Origin: Pelagibacterium lacus
Lineage (GTDB): Bacteria; Pseudomonadota; Alphaproteobacteria; Rhizobiales; Devosiaceae
Length of the DNA: 64,000 bases
Direction: 5' to 3'
Assembly (NCBI RefSeq): GCF_003345525.1
Contig: NZ_QQNH01000010.1
Coordinates: 1 to 64,000, forward strand
Shown: one piece after another, positions 6,945 through 14,546 of the stretch
Numbering within the stretch: position 1 is the first letter of the stretch
Layout of the letters: every line of letters begins with the position of its first letter
Translations under genes and position numbers: made by a program
Notes under the pieces: generated by a model
Database searches by the model: none
What the model was told of the DNA's origin: nothing
Seen by the model: only the letters and a program-made list of their open reading frames with translations

Positions 6945-8453
6945 ATGGCACATAAGGACATTCTCGCTGCGGCCCTTCTCACCGATGCTGACCTCTCCGG
7001 CGGTTCGCTCAAGGTCCACAGCCCCGTCGACGGCGCCCTGCTCGGCAGCGTGGCGACCCATAGCGACGCCGACATGGAGGCGATGATCGCCAGGGCGAAG
7101 AGCGCCTTCGAGGCGTGGAAGCTGGTGCCGGCCCCGCGCCGGGGCGAGCTGATCCGCCTGTTCGGCGAGGAATTGCGCGCCGCCAAACAGGAGCTGGGCG
7201 CCCTGGTCTCGCTCGAAGTGGGCAAGATCCTGCAGGAGGGTCTGGGCGAGGTTCAGGAGATGATCGACATCTGCGATCTGGCGGTCGGCCAAGCGCGCCA
7301 GTTGTTCGGCCTGACCATCGCCTCCGAGCGCCCGGGTCACTCCATGCGCGAAACCTGGCATCCGCTGGGCGTGGTGGGCGTCATCTCCGCCTTCAACTTC
7401 CCCGTCGCCGTCTTTGCCTGGAACTTCGCTCTTGCCGCCGTCTGCGGCAATTCCACCATCTGGAAGCCCTCGGAAAAGACCCCGCTCTCGGCTCTGGCGG
7501 TGGAAAAGATTTTCAAGAAGGCCCTGGCGCGCTTCGGTTCGGATGCGCCGGACGGGCTGTTGCAGGTGGCGATCGGCGGCGCCGATATCGGCGAGGCGCT
7601 GACCGCTTCGAAAGACGTGCCGCTGATCTCGGCGACCGGCTCCACCCGCATGGGCCGCATCGTCGGCCCCAAGGTGGCCGAGCGCTTCGGCAAGACCATT
7701 CTCGAACTGGGCGGCAACAATGCGATGATCGTCGCGCCGTCCGCCGATCTGGAAAACGCCGTGCGGGCCATCGTGTTCTCGGCCGTGGGCACCTGCGGCC
7801 AGCGCTGCACCAGCCTGCGCCGGGTGATCGTGCATGAGGATGTGCGTGACGAACTGGTCGCGCGGATCAAGAGCGCCTACGAGGGACTGCCCATCGGCAG
7901 CCCGCTCGAACAGGGCGTGCTGGTCGGGCCGCTGATCGACAAGCAGGCCTATGACGCCATGCAGACCGCTTTGGAAAAGGCGCGCGCCGAGGGCGGCAAG
8001 ATCACCGGCGGCGAGAAGGTCGAGGCGGTCGCGGGCGGCTATTACGTGCAGCCGGCCATCGCCGAGATGATCGAGCAGAGCGACATCGTCAAGCACGAGA
8101 CCTTCGCGCCGATCCTCTATGTCCTCACCTACAAGACCCTCGACGAGGCCATCGCCTTGCAGAACGGCGTGCCCCAGGGCCTGTCGAGCTGCATCTTCTC
8201 CACCGATGTGCGCGAGACCGAGCTGTTCCTGTCGGCTGCCGGGTCCGATTGCGGCATCGCCAACGTCAATATCGGCCCCTCGGGTGCTGAGATCGGCGGC
8301 GCGTTCGGCGGTGAGAAGGAGACCGGCGGCGGCCGCGAGAGCGGGTCGGACGCCTGGCGCGCCTATATGCGCCGCCAGACCAACACGGTGAACTATTCCC
8401 GCGAATTGCCGTTGGCACAGGGCATCAAGTTCGAAATCAAGGCCATGCCATGA
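6945..8453 (+). CDS. amaB: Aldehyde dehydrogenase, ALDH7/AmaB type (aminoadipate-semialdehyde dehydrogenase)
   Basis: This 502-aa NAD(P)-dependent aldehyde dehydrogenase has the general base E254 in ELGGNNA and nucleophile C288 in GTCGQRCTSLRR. Its C-terminal block (KETGGGRESGSD, then YMRRQTNTVNYS) is characteristic of ALDH7/antiquitin and bacterial AmaB. These oxidise 2-aminoadipate 6-semialdehyde (in equilibrium with piperideine-6-carboxylate) to L-2-aminoadipate in lysine breakdown. The ATG at 6945 is used; TTG at 6939 is in frame. Its stop overlaps the hglS start by 4 bp (ATGA), so the two are translationally coupled. The pairing with a 2-oxoadipate enzyme strongly supports the substrate. 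Confidence 0.85.
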   Translation: MAHKDILAAALLTDADLSGGSLKVHSPVDGALLGSVATHSDADMEAMIARAKSAFEAWKLVPAPRRGELIRLFGEELRAAKQELGALVSLEVGKILQEGLGEVQEMIDICDLAVGQARQLFGLTIASERPGHSMRETWHPLGVVGVISAFNFPVAVFAWNFALAAVCGNSTIWKPSEKTPLSALAVEKIFKKALARFGSDAPDGLLQVAIGGADIGEALTASKDVPLISATGSTRMGRIVGPKVAERFGKTILELGGNNAMIVAPSADLENAVRAIVFSAVGTCGQRCTSLRRVIVHEDVRDELVARIKSAYEGLPIGSPLEQGVLVGPLIDKQAYDAMQTALEKARAEGGKITGGEKVEAVAGGYYVQPAIAEMIEQSDIVKHETFAPILYVLTYKTLDEAIALQNGVPQGLSSCIFSTDVRETELFLSAAGSDCGIANVNIGPSGAEIGGAFGGEKETGGGRESGSDAWRAYMRRQTNTVNYSRELPLAQGIKFEIKAMP

Positions 8454-9853
8454 GTGACTTTCTCTCCAAAAGTGAAATCCGCGCCCGCTTCTGCCGGGCC
8501 ATGTCGGACATGTACCGCGACGAGGTCCCCCTCTATGGGGACCTCATGGAGCTGGTCCGCGACGTCAATGCCGATGTCATGGACAAGAACCCCGAGCTGA
8601 AAGCCCGCCTCGAAGCGCTCGACAATCTTGATCGCATCTCCGAGGAGCGCCACGGCGCCATCCGGCTGGGCAAGCCCGAGGAGCTGTTCACCATCCGCCG
8701 CCTGTTCGCGGTGATGGGCATGGAGCCGGTGGGCTATTACGACCTCTCGGTCGCCGGCATCCCGGTGCATTCGACCGCCTTCCGTCCCACCGATGGCGAA
8801 GCCCTCAAGCGCAGCCCGTTCCGCGTCTTCACCTCGCTGCTGCGGCTCGAGCTGATCGAGGACGACGCCCTGCGCCAGGAGGCCGAGGCGATCCTCGCCC
8901 GGCGCGACATCTTCACGCCCCGGGCCCGCGCGCTGATCGAGAAGTCCGAGGCCGATGGCGGGCTCGATGAAGCCGACGCCGCGACCTTCATCACCGAGGC
9001 GCTGGAAACCTTCCGCTGGCATTCGGACGCCACCGTGTCCGAGGCGACCTATCAGCGCCTGCACGACGCGCACCGGCTGATCGCCGACGTGGTGAGCTTC
9101 AAGGGTCCGCACATCAACCACCTGACCCCGCGCACCCTCGATATCGACGCGGTGCAGCGTCTGATGCCCGAGCGCGGCATCACCCCCAAGGCGGTGATCG
9201 AGGGCCCCCCGCCGCGCCAATGCCCCATCCTCCTGCGCCAGACCAGTTTCAAGGCGCTCGAGGAGCAGATCGCCTTCCTCGGCGACGCGGAAGACGGCCG
9301 GGTCGCCGGACGCCATACGGCGCGCTTCGGCGAGATCGAGCAGCGGGGCGTCGCCCTCAAGCCCAAGGGGCGTCAGCTCTATGACGAACTGCTCGACGCG
9401 GCGCGCGGGCTCGCCCAGCCCAAGGCGGACGGCTCCAACACCGCGGACTATATGCGGGCCCTGCGCGAGGTGTTCGCGCCCATGCCCGACAGCTACGCCG
9501 AGCTTCGGGCCCAGGACCTCGCCTATTTCCACTACTTCCTGACCGACAAGGGCCGCCGCGCCGTTGGGCTGGAAGTGAGCGGCGATATCGCGACGCTGGT
9601 GGCCGAGGGCTATGTGGGCTTCGACCCGATCGTCTATGAAGACTTCCTGCCGGTCTCCGCGGCGGGCATCTTCCAGTCCAATCTGGGCGACAACGCCGCC
9701 CATGACCGCCTCGTCAAGTCCAACCGCGACGTCTTCGAAAGCGCGCTCGGGGGCCCCGTGGCCGACGAGTTCGCCATGTATCAGGCGCTCGAGGATGCCT
9801 CCATCGCGGCGGTGTTGGCCGAACTGGCCATCGTGCGGGCCAAGGCGAGCTGA
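8450..9853 (+). CDS. hglS: 2-oxoadipate dioxygenase/decarboxylase (DUF1338)
   Basis: This 467-aa DUF1338/HglS-family protein belongs to the Fe(II) enzymes known to convert 2-oxoadipate to D-2-hydroxyglutarate with O2 and loss of CO2. The residues expected to hold metal and substrate are visible: H68 and R72 in RHGAIRLG, H224 in GPHINHLTPR and a Glu in FGEIEQRG (about E295). The H68 to H224 spacing equals that of the characterised Pseudomonas enzyme as I recall it. The gene overlaps the upstream aldehyde dehydrogenase by 4 bp. D-2-hydroxyglutarate would then need a dehydrogenase to reach the TCA cycle; none is in the window. Confidence 0.85.
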   Translation: MSDFLSKSEIRARFCRAMSDMYRDEVPLYGDLMELVRDVNADVMDKNPELKARLEALDNLDRISEERHGAIRLGKPEELFTIRRLFAVMGMEPVGYYDLSVAGIPVHSTAFRPTDGEALKRSPFRVFTSLLRLELIEDDALRQEAEAILARRDIFTPRARALIEKSEADGGLDEADAATFITEALETFRWHSDATVSEATYQRLHDAHRLIADVVSFKGPHINHLTPRTLDIDAVQRLMPERGITPKAVIEGPPPRQCPILLRQTSFKALEEQIAFLGDAEDGRVAGRHTARFGEIEQRGVALKPKGRQLYDELLDAARGLAQPKADGSNTADYMRALREVFAPMPDSYAELRAQDLAYFHYFLTDKGRRAVGLEVSGDIATLVAEGYVGFDPIVYEDFLPVSAAGIFQSNLGDNAAHDRLVKSNRDVFESALGGPVADEFAMYQALEDASIAAVLAELAIVRAKAS

Positions 9854-9934
9854 GGCCGCGCGCCCATGCGTGACGGGGCCGGGCGGATGCTGCTATATGG
9901 GGAGGCTTCTCCACCCCTGTCGCATCGTCCGCCC

Positions 9935-10822
9935 ATGGCCATACCCCGTCGCTTCCTGCCCTCCATGTCGCTGCTCACCGCCTTCGAGGCGGCGGCCCGC
10001 CATGAGAGCTTCACCATGGCGGCCGAGGAGCTGTCCATCTCCCAAAGCGCAGTCTCGCGGCAGATCCGCCTCCTCGAAGAGCAGATCGGCAGCCAGCTCT
10101 TCGTGCGCGAAAAGCAGACCGTGCGGCTGTCCGAGGCCGGAGCCGCCTACGCGCGGGAAATCCGCGAGGCGCTCAACCGGGTGGCCAATGCCTCGCTCAA
10201 CCTGCGCGCCAATCCCCATGGCGGCACCTTCAACCTCGCCATCCTGCCCACCTTCGGCACCCGCTGGCTCGCCCCGCGCCTGTCGCGCTTTCTCGACCGG
10301 CATCCGGGCATAACCATCAATCTCTCCACCCGCCTCTCGGCCTTCGATTTCCGCACCGATCCCTTCGACGCGGCGATCCATTTCGGCGACAAGCCCTGGG
10401 CCGGCACCGAAGGGGTGGAGCTCATGGCCGAGACCGTGGTGCCGGTCGCCTCGCCCGCATTCCTCGAACGCCACAGGATCGAATCGGCCGCCGATATGGT
10501 GCAGCTCCCCCTGCTGCATCTGGCCAGCCGGCCCGATCAATGGGAGCGGTGGTTCGCCGCCCAGCATGTGGAGGTGGGGCGGCTGCGCGGCATGCTGTTC
10601 GACCAGTTTGCGACCGCCGCCCAGGCGGCGGGATCGGGGCTGGGCCTCGCCCTCCTGCCGGCCTTCCTCATCGAAGGCGACCTCAAGCGCGGCGATCTGG
10701 TGGCGGTGCTGGACGCGCCCATGCTCAGCGAGCAGCGCTATTTCCTCATCTGGCCGATGGGGCAGGGGGCGCAGGGGCCGCTAAAGCTGTTTCGCGACTG
10801 GATCGTGTCCGAAATGGGTTAG
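9935..10822 (+). CDS. LysR-family transcriptional regulator, GcvA-like
   Basis: This 295-aa LysR regulator has an N-terminal winged helix (SLLTAFEAAARHESFTMAAE, then QSAVSRQIRLLEEQIG) and a C-terminal effector-binding domain. It resembles GcvA in the segments FGTRWLAPRLSRF and LPAFLIEGDLKRGDLV. The start at MAIPRRF (9935) is preferred; a 23-residue upstream extension in the open frame is not family-like. It follows hglS on the same strand after 81 bp and is the natural candidate to control the aminotransferase-amaB-hglS operon, whose upstream region carries a TTGGT-N12-ACCAA dyad. It ends 4 bp from the convergent lrp-type gene. Confidence 0.8.
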   Translation: MAIPRRFLPSMSLLTAFEAAARHESFTMAAEELSISQSAVSRQIRLLEEQIGSQLFVREKQTVRLSEAGAAYAREIREALNRVANASLNLRANPHGGTFNLAILPTFGTRWLAPRLSRFLDRHPGITINLSTRLSAFDFRTDPFDAAIHFGDKPWAGTEGVELMAETVVPVASPAFLERHRIESAADMVQLPLLHLASRPDQWERWFAAQHVEVGRLRGMLFDQFATAAQAAGSGLGLALLPAFLIEGDLKRGDLVAVLDAPMLSEQRYFLIWPMGQGAQGPLKLFRDWIVSEMG

Positions 10823-10826
10823 GCGT

Positions 10827-11315
10827 TTATTCCGCCGCCACGCCATAGGCCTGGCGGGTGTCGTTGACCAGCGCGCCGCCGCGCTGGAAGGCGCGGGTCA
10901 GGACCATGGACGAACGGCAGCGCTCGACGCCGGGATAGCCGAGGATTTCGTCGAGCACCGCGTCGATATCTTCGAGGCGCGGCGCCTGGATGACCGCCAA
11001 GAGGTCGAAATCGCCGCTGATCGTATAGCAGCTGATCACTTCGGGCAGCGATTGCAGATGGGCCAGCACGTCCTTCTGGCGCTTCTGCACGATGGAAAGC
11101 GTGACGAAGGCCTGCACATAGTCGTCGAAGGGGTCTTCCGAGAGGATCGCCGAATAGCCCGTGATCAAGCCGCTCTTTTCCAGCCGCGCGATGCGTTCGT
11201 GCACGGTGGTGCGGCCTACGCCGAGTTGCCGGGCGAGTTCGGTGATGGACTGGCGCGCGTTGACGAGCAGGAGACCGATCAACTGTCTGTCGATAGTATC
11301 ACGCCCATCTGCCAT
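10827..11315 (-). CDS. Lrp/AsnC-family transcriptional regulator
   Basis: This 162-aa protein has an N-terminal helix-turn-helix (ITELARQLGVGRTTVHERIARLEKSG within it) and a C-terminal AsnC/RAM ligand-binding ferredoxin-like domain (SGDFDLLAVIQAPRLEDID). Such regulators sense amino acids, and one next to lysine-catabolic genes suggests lysine or a derivative as ligand (inference). It is transcribed divergently from the ThDP-enzyme gene; the 220-bp space contains a 7-bp inverted repeat that could be its operator. Confidence 0.85.
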   Translation of the reverse strand: MADGRDTIDRQLIGLLLVNARQSITELARQLGVGRTTVHERIARLEKSGLITGYSAILSEDPFDDYVQAFVTLSIVQKRQKDVLAHLQSLPEVISCYTISGDFDLLAVIQAPRLEDIDAVLDEILGYPGVERCRSSMVLTRAFQRGGALVNDTRQAYGVAAE

Positions 11316-11341
11316 TCGCCCGCATTCTCCCTGCGCACATG

Positions 11342-11366
11342 GTGTGCATTCTCACATTGTGCACAC
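11342..11366. promoter_or_regulatory. Inverted repeat between the lrp-type and ThDP-enzyme genes
   Basis: GTGTGCA (11342-11348) and TGCACAC (11360-11366) are perfect inverted arms separated by 11 bp, and a nested TTGTG-N2-CACAA overlaps the right arm. It lies 27 bp upstream of the Lrp/AsnC start, a typical autoregulatory position. The TF assignment is inference. Confidence 0.45.
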
Positions 11367-11535
11367 AAAGATGGCAGTCAGCAAGTTTCATTTGTGCATG
11401 AAGTCATGATCATGCGGGTTTCCCCGTCCGCGCGCCCGATGAAATGACGGTCGGGCCTTTTCTGGCGGACACTCTGTCAGGTTTCCCCGAATGCCAGCCG
11501 CAATAAGCTGTGGCGAACGAAAGGGAGGGCTGTCC

Positions 11536-13308
11536 ATGGCTGATCGGGAACTGCGCGGTGCTGACATTCTGGTGGAAATGCTGGTGCGCTATGAGGTGGA
11601 CCATATTTTCGGCGTGCCGGGAGACACCAATGTGCCGCTCTACGACGCCATGCGGCTGGCGCAGGACCGTATCCGCCACATCATGGTGCGCGATGAGCGC
11701 TGCGGCGGCTTCATGGCCGATGCCTATGCGCGGCTCTCCAACAAGCCCGCCGTGATGGAGGTGCCGTCCGGGGCCGGGGCCATGTATGTCCTTCCCGCCG
11801 TGGCCGAGGCGCATTTTTCCTCGGTGCCGATGATTCTCATCACCTCGGACACGCCGCTGCGCATGGAAGGCCAGGGGGTGATCACCGAGCTCGAATGCGC
11901 CAAGCTGTTCGAGCCGGTGACCAAAGCCTCATGGCAGGTGAAGTCGGCGCGCAAGATCCCCGAAATGGTGCGCCGCGCCTTCCGCTACGCCACAGGCGGA
12001 CGGCCTGGCGCGGTCCATCTGGTGGTGCCCGAGGACGTTCTGGCCGAAACCGTCGCCGCCGATGCGATCTCGCTGCACGCCGAGGCCGCCTGCACCCGCT
12101 TCCCCAGCTATCCCGCCTCGCCCGGCGAGAAGGATATCGACGCCCTGATCGGCCTCATCGCCGAGGCCCGGCGCCCGCTTTTCGTGGCCGGCGGTGGCGC
12201 CAGCCGCTCCTTGGCCGGCAAGGCGCTGCAAGCGGTGGCCGAAGCGCTGGGCATGCCGGTCGTCCAGACCATCACCGGGCAGTCGACCCTCGTCGACGAT
12301 CACCCGCTGGCCATCGGCGTCGTCGGCGACAACGGCTTTCACCCCCACGCCAACCGGGCAATGGAGGAGGCCGATCTCATCGTCTATCTCGGCTCAAAGA
12401 TCGGCTCCGTGGTGACCATCGGCTGGACCTTCCCGAGCGACAGGGTGGAGCGCAAGATCGTCCAGATCGACATCGAGGCCACGGTGCTGGGCAACAATAC
12501 CGACAATGCGCTCTCGATCTGCGCCGATATCCGGCTCGCCCTCGAAGCGCTCCACGACAGGCTGCCGCAGGGCCTCGCCGTCGATCCGGCCTGGCCGGCC
12601 CATCTCAACGCCATGCGGGCCGAATTCTGGCACAAGGCCAGCGCCAAGATGGAGTCCGACGCCGTGCCGCTGGCCCCCCAGCGCATCGTCAAGGCCCTCA
12701 ACGATCGCCTTGTCGGGCGGCCCTGCTCGATCCTTTCCGATCCCGGCACCCCGACCCCGCACATGACGCAATTGCTGAGACTCGTGGACCCCGAATCGAG
12801 CTTCATCATCCCGCGCGCCTTTGGCGGTCTCGGCTATGCCCTGCCGGCCGTGGTCGGGGCGTATCTGGCCCGGCCCCATACCCGGCCCATTGGCCTGTTC
12901 GGTGACGGCTCCTTCGCCATGAGCATGGGAGAGCTGGAAACCCTGGTCCGTCTCGACGTGCCCGCCATCCTCGTTCATTTCTCCAATGGCTGCTTTGGCT
13001 GGATCAAGGCGTTGCAGCGCCTGCATGGCCACAACGCCACCTATTCGGTGGATTTCAACCGAGTCGACGGCGCGGCCATCGCCGAAGTGTTCGGCGCCCG
13101 CGCCTTCCATGTGACCACCCCCGACGAGCTCGATGCGGCCTTCGACGCCGCCTTTGCCCATGACGGTCTGGTGTTCATCGATGTGGAGGTCGAATCCATT
13201 GCCGATATGGCGCCCCCGGTCTATTCCTGGCTGAAAAGGATGGGGCGCGATCCGATGCAGATGGGCCCCACCGATGGGGTGTCTCTGGCCGATGGGCAGA
13301 CACGATAG
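11536..13308 (+). CDS. Thiamine-diphosphate-dependent enzyme, acetolactate-synthase-like
   Basis: This 590-aa ThDP enzyme has the three usual domains. The N-terminal PYR domain has FGVPGDTNVPLYDAM and the cofactor-activating Glu in VRDERCGGFMADAYAR. A central TH3 domain follows. The C-terminal PP domain carries the ThDP motif GDGSFAMSMGELETL...NGCFGW. The ATG at 11536 follows a near-perfect AAGGGAGG. The family includes acetolactate synthases and 2-oxo-acid decarboxylases; no separate regulatory subunit is adjacent, which argues against a biosynthetic acetohydroxyacid synthase. The reaction is not identifiable. It is divergent from the Lrp-type regulator and is followed by the tandem 64-bp repeats. 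Confidence 0.8.
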   Translation: MADRELRGADILVEMLVRYEVDHIFGVPGDTNVPLYDAMRLAQDRIRHIMVRDERCGGFMADAYARLSNKPAVMEVPSGAGAMYVLPAVAEAHFSSVPMILITSDTPLRMEGQGVITELECAKLFEPVTKASWQVKSARKIPEMVRRAFRYATGGRPGAVHLVVPEDVLAETVAADAISLHAEAACTRFPSYPASPGEKDIDALIGLIAEARRPLFVAGGGASRSLAGKALQAVAEALGMPVVQTITGQSTLVDDHPLAIGVVGDNGFHPHANRAMEEADLIVYLGSKIGSVVTIGWTFPSDRVERKIVQIDIEATVLGNNTDNALSICADIRLALEALHDRLPQGLAVDPAWPAHLNAMRAEFWHKASAKMESDAVPLAPQRIVKALNDRLVGRPCSILSDPGTPTPHMTQLLRLVDPESSFIIPRAFGGLGYALPAVVGAYLARPHTRPIGLFGDGSFAMSMGELETLVRLDVPAILVHFSNGCFGWIKALQRLHGHNATYSVDFNRVDGAAIAEVFGARAFHVTTPDELDAAFDAAFAHDGLVFIDVEVESIADMAPPVYSWLKRMGRDPMQMGPTDGVSLADGQTR

Positions 13309-13675
13309 AGCGTTTCCAGGAAAAGTGCGCAGCGGTTTTCCGGTTCGGAAACGCGATGAAACAAGGAATTGCAGCGTTTCCAGGAAAAGTGCGCAGCGGT
13401 TTTCCGGTTCGGAAACGCGATGAAACAAGGAATTGCAGCGTTTCCAGGAAAAGTGCGCAGCGGTTTTCCGGTTCGGAAACGCGATGAAACAAGGAATTGC
13501 AGCGTTTCCAGGAAAAGTGCGCAGCGGTTTTCCGGTTCGGAAACGCGATGAAACAAGGAATTGCAGCGTTTCCAGAAAAAGTGCGCAGCGGTTTTTCGGT
13601 TCGGAAATGCGATGAAACAAGGAATTGCAGCGTTTCCAGGAAAAGTGCGCAGCGGTTTTCCGGTTCGGAAACGCG
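13309..13675. repeat. Six tandem copies of a 64-bp palindromic intergenic repeat
   Basis: A 64-bp unit starting AGCGTTTCCAGGAAAAGTGC begins at 13309, 13373, 13437, 13501, 13565 and 13629 (the last truncated at about 47 bp). Copies are nearly identical; the fifth differs by a few bases. Each unit has outward arms CGTTTCC / GGAAACG and an inner GGAAAA / TTTTCC pairing, so every copy can fold as a hairpin. The sequence resembles the palindromic intergenic elements common in Rhizobiales, normally found singly. Small open frames on both strands inside it simply follow the repeat and are not counted as genes. Confidence 0.95.
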
Positions 13676-13695
13676 AAAAACAAAAAACTAGAGCT

Positions 13696-13720
13696 CCTGA
13701 TCTGATTCAATCAGATCAGG
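13696..13720. repeat. 25-nt hairpin closing the repeat array
   Basis: CCTGATCTGATT and AATCAGATCAGG form a perfect 12-bp stem with a single-base loop, 20 bp after the last 64-bp unit and 25 bp before the next gene. It probably belongs to the same mosaic palindromic element. It lacks a T-run, so it is not a classical terminator. Confidence 0.8.
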
Positions 13721-13745
13721 AATTGCGATAGGGGAGTTAGCAAGA

Positions 13746-14546
13746 ATGGTTGCCATTACTTTGTTCGGCGGCACGGGCCGCGTCGGGCGGGCGCTGGGGA
13801 GCGCGATCCTTGCGGCCGACGATCTGGCGCTGGCCGGCATATTGGGAAAACGCCATGCGGGCGGGGATTACGGCACGCTGCTCGGCGGTGACGCGCTTGG
13901 GATAGAGGTCGTCGCCGATGTCGACGCCGCGCTCGCCGCGCCGAGCGATGTGGTGATCGACTACACCAAGCCCGACGCGGTCAAGGCCAATGTGCTCTCC
14001 GCCCTTTCCGCCGGCCGCCATGTGGTGATCGGCACCTCCGGGCTGACCGCCGCCGATTACGACGAGATCGACGCGGCGGCGCGGGCGGCGGGCCGGGGCG
14101 TTCTTGCGGCGGGCAATTTCTCCATCACCGCCACCCTGTTGCGGCGCTTCGCCGTCGAGGCGGCGCGCTATGTGGACGATGTCGAGATCATCGACTACGG
14201 ACCGGCGGCCAAGACCGACGTTCCCACCGGCACGGCGCGCGAGCTGGCCGAAATGCTCGGCGCGGTGGCCGGGCCGTCATCTGCGGTGCCCATCGCCCAA
14301 TTGACCGGCGCGCCTGCCACGCGCGGCGCTGCTCTGGGCGGGCCCCGGCCAGTTCAGGTGCATTCGGTGCGCGTTCCCTCCTATGCCCTCTCCTGCGAGG
14401 CGATCTTCGGCGCCGACAATGAGCGGCTGACCATCCGCCACGATGCCGGTGCCTCCACCGCGCCCTATGTGGCCGGAACGCTTCTGGCGGCGCGCCGGGT
14501 CAGGGAATGGACCGGCCTCAGGCGCGGACTGGATCACCTGCTGTGA
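13746..14546 (+). CDS. Divergent dihydrodipicolinate-reductase (DapB)-like protein
   Basis: This 266-aa protein has the DapB layout: an N-terminal Rossmann NAD(P)-binding motif FGGTGRVGRA (7-16) and the C-terminal substrate loop KTDVPTGTARE. The conserved Lys is present (K156), but the catalytic His pair of the usual E-x-HHxxK motif is replaced by Gly-Pro (DYGPAAK, 150-156). True DapB reduces the dipicolinate precursor in lysine and cell-wall synthesis. The loss of His, the overlap with a D-amino-acid dehydrogenase-like gene and the catabolic surroundings suggest a paralogue acting on a different cyclic imine. The next gene starts inside its stop codon (GTGA overlap). Confidence 0.75.
   Translation: MVAITLFGGTGRVGRALGSAILAADDLALAGILGKRHAGGDYGTLLGGDALGIEVVADVDAALAAPSDVVIDYTKPDAVKANVLSALSAGRHVVIGTSGLTAADYDEIDAAARAAGRGVLAAGNFSITATLLRRFAVEAARYVDDVEIIDYGPAAKTDVPTGTARELAEMLGAVAGPSSAVPIAQLTGAPATRGAALGGPRPVQVHSVRVPSYALSCEAIFGADNERLTIRHDAGASTAPYVAGTLLAARRVREWTGLRRGLDHLL

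Noticed and set aside
11536-13308. Biosynthetic acetolactate synthase IlvB
   Set aside because: No IlvN subunit next to it, an Lrp-divergent catabolic setting, and several atypical segments.
13309-13675. Possible CRISPR array
   Set aside because: The six units are contiguous 64-bp repeats with no unique spacers and no cas genes.
12394-13710. 438-aa minus-strand open frame containing a repeated KTAAHFSWKRCNS motif
   Set aside because: The repeats come from the 64-bp palindromic DNA array (64 is not a multiple of 3, so all frames repeat) and the rest is antisense to the ThDP enzyme.
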